From: Verrucomicrobiota bacterium
GTDB taxonomy: Bacteria > Verrucomicrobiota > Verrucomicrobiia > Limisphaerales > JAHEOI01
Reading direction: 5' to 3'
Assembly (NCBI GenBank): GCA_018610125.1
Contig: JAHEOI010000228.1
Span: 1-6,905 of the forward strand
Length of the DNA: 6,905 bases
This document shows, in pieces, positions 1 to 3,937 of this stretch (position 1 is its first letter; the number at the start of each line of letters is the position of its first letter). The notes under the pieces are model-generated. The model made no database searches and was not told the DNA's origin. It was given only the letters and a program-made list of their open reading frames with translations. Made by a program: the position numbers and the translations under genes.

Positions 1-437
1 AGCCGCCCGGCACGAATCGCCTTATGCAAGGTATTGGCCAGTACCCCCAACTCCTCGGCCACCTCAGGCACCTCCCAGCCAGCCTCCAGGAGCTTTCGGG
101 CTTGCTCAAGACGCTCTGGAGTTAGCTTGTGTCCATTCCGTCGCTCGGCTGGACGAAAAAAGCTCTGACTCCCCTCATGGCGCAGTTGCTTGACACACCG
201 CTTGACCGTAATCAACGGCACTCCAAAACCGCGACTGATCTGGGCTTGAGTGGCTGTGCCATTGACGACCAATTGGGAGGTCAAGAGCCGAAAACTGGCG
301 ACGTCATCCTCGTGATGACTGAAAACCGGCAAGTGCCCGTTAAAATACCAGACTTTTCCCTCCCGTTTTTGGAACGCAAGCTCAGAGGTAATCTGGGTAA
401 CTCCTTCCGGGAAAATTGGCAACTGACGTTGTGGCAT
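1..437 (-). CDS. Helix-turn-helix IS transposase, N-terminal 145 residues (runs off left edge)
   Basis: The frame is open from an ATG at 437 to the window edge, giving 145 complete codons. It begins MPQRQLPIFPEG, and the ATG is preceded by the purine-rich GAAAGGTGGGGT, a usable ribosome-binding site. Residues about 62-89 (ATQAQISRGFGVPLITVKR) form one helix-turn-helix. Residues about 105-143, with VPEVAEELGVLANTLHKAIR, form a second. This start and double HTH match, from memory, the N-terminus of a family of long IS transposases in which the DNA-binding part precedes an rve/DDE-type catalytic domain. The catalytic part would lie left of the window and cannot be seen, so the IS family is not assigned. 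The protein would bind the ends of its own IS and catalyse transposition. It lies on the element side of the tRNA scar at 3361-3408 and is probably a passenger. A site-specific regulator is an alternative if no catalytic domain follows. Confidence 0.75.
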   Translation of the reverse strand, partial: MPQRQLPIFPEGVTQITSELAFQKREGKVWYFNGHLPVFSHHEDDVASFRLLTSQLVVNGTATQAQISRGFGVPLITVKRCVKQLRHEGSQSFFRPAERRNGHKLTPERLEQARKLLEAGWEVPEVAEELGVLANTLHKAIRAGR

Positions 438-474
438 ACCCCACCTTTCTAGCTCCTTACCCCCCTGGAAGACC

Positions 475-490
475 AGCCGATTTTTCGGCT
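475..490. repeat. Short hairpin upstream of the transposase
   Basis: AGCCGA (475-480) pairs with TCGGCT (485-490) across a TTTT loop. It sits about 38 bp upstream of the transposase ATG, in its presumed leader or IS end. There is no long T-run on either strand, so it is not a convincing terminator. Confidence 0.4.
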
Positions 491-511
491 CGACGGCTCA
501 TCCTCTTTCCT

Positions 512-542
512 CTGACCCCCTGTTTTTACCGGCGGGGGTCAG
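512..542. repeat. 9-bp inverted repeat, possible IS end or hairpin
   Basis: CTGACCCCC (512-520) is a perfect inverted match to GGGGGTCAG (534-542) with a 13-base spacer. It lies about 75-105 bp upstream of the transposase start, where the 5' end of the IS would be expected. Ends containing GGGGTCAG are common among bacterial transposable elements, so this could mark the IS terminus or a remnant of a REP-type element. The other IS end is outside the window, so neither reading can be confirmed. Confidence 0.35.
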
Positions 543-658
543 GAGGTCTGAAGGTCCTGATCAACGGACAATTTGTCGAAGGCCGGAAGCTGACCGAGTC
601 GTGTCTCGTAAGGCTGCTGGGTAAAGTAAGCCACGAGAGAACGAATGAGGCGAAATGA
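541..658 (+). other. Possible 3' remnant of an interrupted gene
   Basis: From the inner edge of the inverted repeat at 512-542, the plus strand is open for about 36 codons (including KVLINGQFVEGRKL) and ends in TGA at 656-658. There is no good start codon or ribosome site inside this stretch. It could be the tail of a gene cut by insertion of the IS to the left, or simply chance open frame. I do not recognise the sequence. Apart from this and the hairpins listed separately, I see no gene between 438 and 709. Confidence 0.15.
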
Positions 659-679
659 TCCTGATCAGAGAAGGCAAAC

Positions 680-696
680 CCTAGGCATTGCCTAGG
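680..696. promoter_or_regulatory. 17-bp perfect palindrome, candidate operator
   Basis: CCTAGGCATTGCCTAGG reads as CCTAGGCA, a central T, then TGCCTAGG. Each arm also contains the self-complementary hexamer CCTAGG. It ends 13 bp before the ATG of the 49-codon gene at 710-859, a natural position for a repressor or activator site on that promoter. As RNA it could form only a one-base loop, so a protein-binding site is likelier than a hairpin. No binding protein is identified. Confidence 0.45.
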
Positions 697-709
697 TATT
701 GAAATCGTG

Positions 710-859
710 ATGTCTCAATCGTTTGTTCGAAGCCAATCGGAGCAGGTCGTTCTCGGGAAAGAAATTCGCGAGGTCAAGCGATTGCTTCAGGGGATTCAAC
801 AGACGAATCAAGCAACCGCCGAGAATACTTCGCCGCTCAGAAATACCGAAACTCGATAA
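710..859 (+). CDS. Small 49-residue helical protein, hypothetical
   Basis: ATG at 710 to TAA at 857-859 encodes 49 residues, beginning MSQSFVRSQSEQVV. Residues 15, 19, 22, 26 and 29 (L, I, V, L, I) fall on an exact 4-3-4-3 spacing within GKEIREVKRLLQGIQ. This predicts an amphipathic helix able to form a short coiled coil. The first dozen and last fifteen residues are polar and probably disordered. No strong Shine-Dalgarno sequence precedes the ATG, and an in-frame GTG lies directly before it. Support for a real gene comes from context: a perfect palindrome 13 bp upstream and a strong intrinsic terminator starting 30 bp downstream, both fitting a one-gene plus-strand transcript. The function is unknown; a small oligomerising regulator or antitoxin-like protein is possible. 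Alternatively, the transcript could be a non-coding RNA. Confidence 0.45.
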   Translation: MSQSFVRSQSEQVVLGKEIREVKRLLQGIQQTNQATAENTSPLRNTETR

Positions 860-889
860 TTTCCCCCGAAACCCTCCATCTGTTCAGAG

Positions 890-924
890 ACCCGGCTCCG
901 TTCCTCCTGCGGAGTCGGGTTTTT
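890..924 (+). terminator. Rho-independent terminator after the 49-codon gene
   Basis: ACCCGGCTCCG (890-900) pairs with CGGAGTCGGGT (910-920), forming an 11-bp stem with one G-U pair. The loop is 9 bases and TTTTT follows at 920-924. The T-run is only on the plus strand, so it ends a rightward transcript, most simply that of the gene ending at 859. Confidence 0.8.
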
Positions 925-1029
925 GTATTCACAACAAGCCCAAGGTTGGTGATGTCCAATGATTGAACCAAACTATAAAGCTACCGGGATCATTCAGACT
1001 AAACTTGCCGATTTCAGAGCCACTTCCTA

Positions 1030-1542
1030 CTATTTTGGAAAGAAATCCGACACGATTTTCCAAGGAGAAGCAATTATCGGGGTAGAAACGTCGCGCCTAT
1101 CCAAGGTCAGTTTCAAGCTGGTTTGATCTATATCCCGAATGTGGGAATCTCCGCTTAGTAACACCGAAACGCCAGCGATAGCAGCTTCTGCGATGATTAG
1201 CGAATCATTCACCTCTTCCTCGGGTAAAAGGCCATCTTCACGAAGTTTGCGGGCCGCCTCCGCAATAATCCCGTGGCCGACTGGGATGTAATTGATCGGT
1301 TTAAATCTCCACACCTCACTTATGTTCTCCAGGGCAGTCTCGCACAACCTTCTAATTTCCATATCCTCATGATCTGTCGCAAGATCGGCGAGCTCGTGAA
1401 TTACAGTAGGTAAAACGTAGGTGATGGCCCCTGGAAGTCTTTCCCTTATTGTGCCAAAGCAATCTTGAGCCAGATCATCACAATCAGCGAGTCGAATCAG
1501 GACGTTGGTGTCAAGAGCGATTACGGTTGGAGTTTCGAGCAT
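1030..1542 (-). CDS. PIN-domain ribonuclease, probable toxin of a TA-like pair
   Basis: This 170-residue protein shows the full PIN-domain acidic set. D11 is in ALDTNVLIRL, E50 in IHELADLA, D113 in NDSLIIAEA and D132 in LLSGDSHI. PIN domains coordinate Mg2+ or Mn2+ through these residues and cleave single-stranded RNA, typically tRNA, rRNA or mRNA in the VapC-like toxins. At 170 residues it is longer than a typical VapC (about 130), with extra sequence around 60-105 and a C-terminal extension, so it may belong to another PIN subgroup. The ATG at 1542 lacks a good ribosome site. It overlaps the preceding small gene by 32 bp, suggesting translational coupling. It ends in TAG. It is very likely an active-site-intact PIN nuclease; the toxin role is inferred from gene order alone. 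Confidence 0.85.
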   Translation of the reverse strand: MLETPTVIALDTNVLIRLADCDDLAQDCFGTIRERLPGAITYVLPTVIHELADLATDHEDMEIRRLCETALENISEVWRFKPINYIPVGHGIIAEAARKLREDGLLPEEEVNDSLIIAEAAIAGVSVLLSGDSHIRDIDQTSLKLTLDRRDVSTPIIASPWKIVSDFFPK

Positions 1543-1705
1543 ATCCCGGGCGTCGGTAGATGATGGACATACCTTTTTCCATCAATTCCTGACGCTTCTC
1601 GTCGCTATGCGCATTCGCTTTCTTCCGTTCCTCTTCAGCGATTCGATCCCCTCTGGCTTCAGAGGCGTAATCCTTTCCCTTGCGATTTGGTGTCTTACCT
1701 TCCAT
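1511..1705 (-). CDS. Small charged protein, candidate antitoxin partner of the PIN gene
   Basis: This 64-residue protein begins MEGKTPNRKGKDYASEARG. The ATG at 1705 is chosen because GGGAG lies 5 bases upstream; an in-frame GTG at 1717 has poorer support. It is extremely rich in K, R, E and D. The centre (about 18-46, with RIAEEERKKANAHSDEKRQEL) should be one helix and the ends disordered. No AbrB, Phd, RHH or MerR-type DNA-binding fold is visible. It overlaps the PIN gene by 32 bp in another frame and ends in TGA at 1511-1513. A small upstream overlapping gene is the normal arrangement of a type II antitoxin, so that is the best guess. The sequence matches no antitoxin family I know, and an unrelated small protein cannot be excluded. 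Confidence 0.55.
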   Translation of the reverse strand: MEGKTPNRKGKDYASEARGDRIAEEERKKANAHSDEKRQELMEKGMSIIYRRPGYARNSNRNRS

Positions 1706-1730
1706 GTCATCTCCCACAGGTTGCGGCTAT

Positions 1731-1778
1731 CTTGCCTTGGTACGAAGAAAAGTGGCATCAATTCGCACCAAAAGCAAG
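1731..1778. repeat. Imperfect inverted repeat upstream of the PIN operon
   Basis: CTTGCCTTGGT (1731-1741) is the near inverse of ACCAAAAGCAAG (1767-1778), with one gap and one mismatch and a 25-base spacer. It lies 26-73 bp upstream of the small gene that heads the PIN operon. It could be an autoregulatory operator or a leader stem-loop. I could not define a clear -35/-10 promoter here. Confidence 0.25.
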
Positions 1779-1786
1779 GAACCGAT

Positions 1787-1843
1787 ATGGCGCGAAAAGT
1801 CAAGAAACGTCAGGAAGCGTCAAACAGCAGTAACATACCGTAA
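1787..1843 (+). CDS. Very short ORF (18 residues) with ribosome site, doubtful
   Basis: ATG at 1787 to TAA at 1841-1843 encodes MARKVKKRQEASNSSNIP, a basic 18-residue peptide. AAGGA is spaced 6 bases before the ATG, a good ribosome-binding arrangement, and the GC-rich hairpin at 1853-1875 follows 9 bases after the stop. It is the only plus-strand candidate in the gap between the PIN operon and the integrase. Its size makes chance a serious possibility. Confidence 0.2.
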   Translation: MARKVKKRQEASNSSNIP

Positions 1844-1875
1844 AAAAATACGGCCCCGACCGCTCGGGTCGGGGC
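1842..1875 (-). terminator. Intrinsic terminator of the integrase operon
   Basis: GCCCCGACC (1853-1861) pairs with GGTCGGGGC (1867-1875) as a 9-bp perfect stem with a 5-base loop. Read on the minus strand, the stem is followed four bases later by seven T residues (1848-1842). It begins only 7 bases after the TAG at 1884-1882 that ends the full-length integrase frame, so it terminates the minus-strand regulator-integrase transcript. No T-run follows on the plus strand. Confidence 0.85.
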
Positions 1876-1881
1876 GTCCGT

Positions 1882-2856
1882 CTACTCCTCAACATCCTTC
1901 AGGCTAGGCGCAGTCCCGTAGGCTCTTGGATGATGTTGGGCGTGGTGCTTTTGCAGCCGAGAGGATTCGACACGAGTATATTTCTCGGTGGTCGCAATCA
2001 TTTCATGTCCCATCATTTCCTGAATCACCCGCAGGTCAGCGTCGCCTTAAAGAAGGTGTGTGGCGAATGTGTGTCGCAGTTGATGCGGATGAAGCGATGC
2101 GATGCCTTCCCTTTCACCGATTTCCTTAAAACGTCTCCAAAGGCACACTGCCGAATATGGCCGGCCTTTTGCATTCAGGAGCACATACGGCTGCCGGTCG
2201 GTACCTTTGCGGCGCGGGCGACACGTTTCCAGCCAGAGCTTGAGTTGGTCGAATGCCTTCCTGCCAAACGGAACTAGGCGTTGCCTGCCGCGTTTCCCGC
2301 TTACCATCAGGACACGCTCATCGAGGCGGACATCGGCCATGGTGAGAAAGCGGAGCTCACTGATACGGAGCCCGCACGAATACCCGGGCTCGATAAGAAC
2401 CCGGTCCTCGCACGTCCAAGAATCCCGGATGGTCTGCCGAGGGTCGGGATGCGTGATCGCCAACAACCGCTGAATCTGCTCGTGAGACAGCGGCTTGGGC
2501 AGCAAGTCATCCTTCTTGGGATAATCGAGGCCGGTCCCGAGGTCATTGCTGGCGAGCCGCTCTTCCACCAGGAAGCCATAGAAGGCTTTGATGGCGGCGG
2601 TGGTCATGTAGCGAGCCTGGGGCTTTCTGTTGCCGTTTTGGCCGGCGCGTCGTCCTCCAAGCATCCGCTTAGCTTCGCTCTCGAAGAATCCTTGAAGCTC
2701 TCGCAGTCCAGTATCGTCCCATCGCACGTATCCCTGTGAGGCGACCCATTGAAGGAATCGCTCGACGATGGGCCGGTAGTTGTTGATGGTGACATCCGAG
2801 CGTCCCTTCTCGGGCTTCAGGTAGCCTGCGAATCGGTCGGCAATCCCCCTATTCAT
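1882..2856 (-). pseudogene. XerC/D-like tyrosine recombinase (integrase) with an in-frame stop
   Basis: A start at ATG 2856 has AGGGGAG a few bases upstream and overlaps the stop of the preceding gene. Residues 1 to about 110 form the helical core-binding domain and the rest is the catalytic domain. Visible active-site residues are R164 (GLRISEL), K188 (GKRGRQR), and H258 and R261 (HQLRHTF). After HLL a TAA occurs at 2049-2047. The same frame then continues GDADLRVIQEMMGHEMIATT to TAG at 1884-1882, and this part holds the second His (MGHEM) and the nucleophile Tyr (EKYTRV, codon 1980-1978). Without the stop it would be a normal-length enzyme of about 324 residues. The 269-residue product up to TAA lacks the nucleophile and cannot form the covalent DNA intermediate. 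A GAA-to-TAA change would explain it. An intact enzyme would catalyse integration and excision, here presumably at the tRNA-Thr site 3361-3408. Confidence 0.9.
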
Positions 2857-3166
2857 TCCCACTCCCCTTGCCTGCCGAGGGACGGACCAATTGCCATCCC
2901 TTGCCAATCATCAGGCGGGCTACGTCATCCCGCTCGAGGCCGGATTGAGCCGCCAGGCCGTCCAGCTTGGCGATGATGTCGGCGTCCATCTCGAAGGTCG
3001 GGTCGGATTCGCTCTGGCAAGCGTCCCACAGGTCTTGTGTGGCGGCCTCGAGTCGGCATAGCTGGTCTTCGAGGGCGTCATCCCGTCCGTGCTTTTCAAG
3101 CGTGCCTTGAGCGTGGGATACGGCATCGTTGAGCTTGCTGAGTGCTTGGTAGATTTCATCGTGCAT
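2849..3166 (-). CDS. Ribbon-helix-helix-like regulator upstream of the integrase
   Basis: This 105-residue protein starts at ATG 3166, supported by AAAGGA five bases upstream; an in-frame TTG at 3199 is less likely. Residues about 1-50 (MHDEIYQALSKLNDAVSHAQ onward) predict long amphipathic helices, possibly a coiled coil. Residues 57-92 read as a strand (TFEMDAD), helix (IIAKLDGLAAQSG) and helix (ERDDVARLMIGKGWQLV), the order of a CopG/Arc-type ribbon-helix-helix DNA-binding unit. Its stop overlaps the integrase start in ATGAATAG, so the two are co-translated. Element-borne RHH proteins next to integrases usually control int expression or act as excision factors, and either role fits. The fold is inferred from pattern alone, without clear homology. 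TGCCA repeats at 3224-3246 upstream could be its operator. Confidence 0.65.
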   Translation of the reverse strand: MHDEIYQALSKLNDAVSHAQGTLEKHGRDDALEDQLCRLEAATQDLWDACQSESDPTFEMDADIIAKLDGLAAQSGLERDDVARLMIGKGWQLVRPSAGKGSGNE

Positions 3167-3223
3167 AGCTTTCCTTTCTTCGGTTTTCCATTTGCCCAAA
3201 ATCCGTCATTTTGGGGTTTGTGT

Positions 3224-3246
3224 TGCCATTTCTTGGCACTATGGCA
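3224..3246. promoter_or_regulatory. Iterated TGCCA/TGGCA sites upstream of the regulator-integrase operon
   Basis: TGCCA (3224-3228) is followed by TGGCA at 3234-3238 and 3242-3246. Read on the minus strand this is two direct TGCCA units 8 bp apart and one inverted unit. The cluster lies 58-80 bp upstream of the regulator's ATG, within the likely promoter. Ribbon-helix-helix proteins commonly bind short repeated sites at such spacing, so this is a candidate autoregulatory operator. Confidence 0.3.
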
Positions 3247-3300
3247 CAGGGGTTGTTTGAGGATGGCGTCGTTGCTAAATTCCCTGCGAGAGAGGCGAAA

Positions 3301-3342
3301 CGCGCAATTGGCGCGGGTTTCAGGCCGTCATCGTTTCGGCCT
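3301..3342. repeat. Two inverted repeats next to the att scar
   Basis: CGCGC (3301-3305) and GCGCG (3311-3315) flank AATTG. AGGCCG (3322-3327) and CGGCCT (3337-3342) flank nine bases. Both lie on the element side within 60 bp of the tRNA fragment, where arm-type or accessory sites of an integrase are expected. The repeats are short, so this is suggestive only. Confidence 0.25.
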
Positions 3343-3360
3343 TGAGAGCGGCTGTTCCCA

Positions 3361-3408
3361 GGTTTTGTAAACCGTCGGTCGTCGGTTCGATTCCGACAAC
3401 TGGCTCCA
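3361..3408 (+). other. 3' half of tRNA-Thr(UGU): attachment-site scar of an integrated element
   Basis: The segment fits tRNA numbering exactly. The anticodon loop is TTTGTAA at 3364-3370 with anticodon TGT at 3366-3368. The 3' anticodon strand ACCGT is 3371-3375 and a 5-base variable region is 3376-3380. The T stem GTCGG/CCGAC with loop TTCGATT is 3381-3397, the acceptor strand AACTGGC is 3398-3404, then T and an encoded CCA at 3406-3408. Upstream, the expected GCCAGTT acceptor partner and a D arm are absent, and only three of five anticodon-stem pairs form. It is therefore not a functional gene. Tyrosine recombinases commonly integrate into tRNA genes with a crossover at the anticodon loop, leaving such a 3' duplicate at one end. 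The recombinase remnant 0.5 kb to the left supports this. Confidence 0.85.
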
Positions 3409-3482
3409 ATCCTGTTTCCCCACCCACAAGGCTTTAAGCTCCATTGGGCACGTTGCTACTCGAGACGCTTCCGTTCCCCCGT

Positions 3483-3508
3483 GCTAGGGGCCTTGAAGGG
3501 CCCCTAGC
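3483..3508. repeat. 10-bp perfect hairpin
   Basis: GCTAGGGGCC (3483-3492) pairs with GGCCCCTAGC (3499-3508) across a 6-base loop. There is no T-run on either side, so it is not a standard intrinsic terminator. It may be part of a dispersed intergenic repeat or an RNA structure. Confidence 0.6.
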
Positions 3509-3534
3509 AACGCTAAAGGGAAAAGTTCAGCTCT

Positions 3535-3556
3535 AAAAGGGGCTCTTTGAGCCCCT
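3535..3556 (-). terminator. Candidate minus-strand terminator
   Basis: AGGGGCTC (3538-3545) pairs with GAGCCCCT (3549-3556) across TTT. On the minus strand the stem runs straight into TTTT (3538-3535). It could end minus-strand transcription arriving from the sulfatase gene, whose stop is about 380 bp upstream. That distance makes the assignment uncertain. Confidence 0.45.
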
Positions 3557-3563
3557 CCGGAGG

Positions 3564-3591
3564 CGCAAAGGTGGCGTCGCTACCTTTTGCG
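3564..3591. repeat. Hairpin with one bulged base
   Basis: CGCAAAGGT (3564-3572) pairs with ACCTTTTGCG (3582-3591) with one unpaired T and a 9-base loop. It directly follows the 3538-3556 stem, giving a tandem of hairpins. No role is evident. Confidence 0.4.
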
Positions 3592-3791
3592 TTTCCCACA
3601 CGCGGGCGGTTACAGTATCCTTGCAGAGTTCTCGCGGCGCATATCGGGAGACTTTCTTGTACAGCTCCCCCTACTTCCGGGGCTTTTGGATTATTTTGGA
3701 TTGTAGTGGCTCGGATATGGTGCCCGGGGTTTTTCCGCCCCTCTCCTTTGCTGCGAAGAAAGCGACTATGGTGTATGATAATAGATAAGCT

Positions 3792-3842
3792 ATGGCGACG
3801 GACGCAGCACAAAGGAAAATCTGGACCGACGAGGAGCTGCTC
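3792..3842 (+). pseudogene. Possible N-terminal remnant of a Uma2-family gene
   Basis: ATG at 3792 begins MATDAAQRKIWTDEELL. This resembles the usual opening of Uma2-type putative restriction endonuclease genes, in which a WTDEEL-like segment is followed by LPDDG and YELVDGEL. Here the resemblance stops after 17 codons. The frame continues into unrelated sequence and then antisense to the end of the sulfatase gene, stopping at 4011-4013. The neighbouring frames do not recover the missing motif. It is best read as a truncated 5' end, cut by deletion when the sulfatase 3' flank was joined here. Only 17 residues are involved, so chance similarity is quite possible. Confidence 0.25.
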
Positions 3843-3937
3843 TCGAGCTGTCAGCCGCCGATCGAGGAAGCTTGGCGGGCTGTTTCTGACGGATCGCTGT
3901 TGGCCTTCGCAGGCGGCTTTCGGTCTGTGAGGCCTAT

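Larger units (their letters stand above)
3409..3791. other. Hairpin-rich intergenic region right of the att scar
   Basis: No convincing gene is seen here on either strand; the open frames lack ribosome sites and recognisable content. The region holds at least three stable inverted repeats between 3483 and 3591, plus an 8-bp pair CGTTGCTA (3451-3458) / TAGCAACG (3505-3512). The second arm of that pair overlaps the 3483-3508 hairpin and so competes with it. It is the first chromosomal DNA after the integration scar, if the geometry is read correctly. Confidence 0.5.

Noticed and set aside
723..962. Plus-strand open frame of 79 codons
   Set aside because: It reads straight through the strong terminator at 890-924 and has no ribosome site. 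The 710-859 frame explains the region better.
959..1126. Plus-strand frame of 55 codons starting MIEPNYKATGIIQ
   Set aside because: More than half is antisense to the well-supported PIN gene and there is no clear ribosome site. It is kept out as a probable shadow.
2102..2739. Plus-strand open frames opposite the integrase
   Set aside because: They are antisense to a gene with clear tyrosine-recombinase motifs and resemble no known protein.
2857..2907. Upstream start for the integrase giving 17 extra residues
   Set aside because: The ATG at 2856 has a good ribosome site and the typical short overlap with the upstream stop. The upstream extension is just the other frame of the regulator's C-terminus.
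3333..3408. A complete tRNA gene
   Set aside because: No acceptor-strand partner GCCAGTT and no D arm precede the anticodon loop, and two of five anticodon-stem pairs fail. Only the 3' half is tRNA-like.
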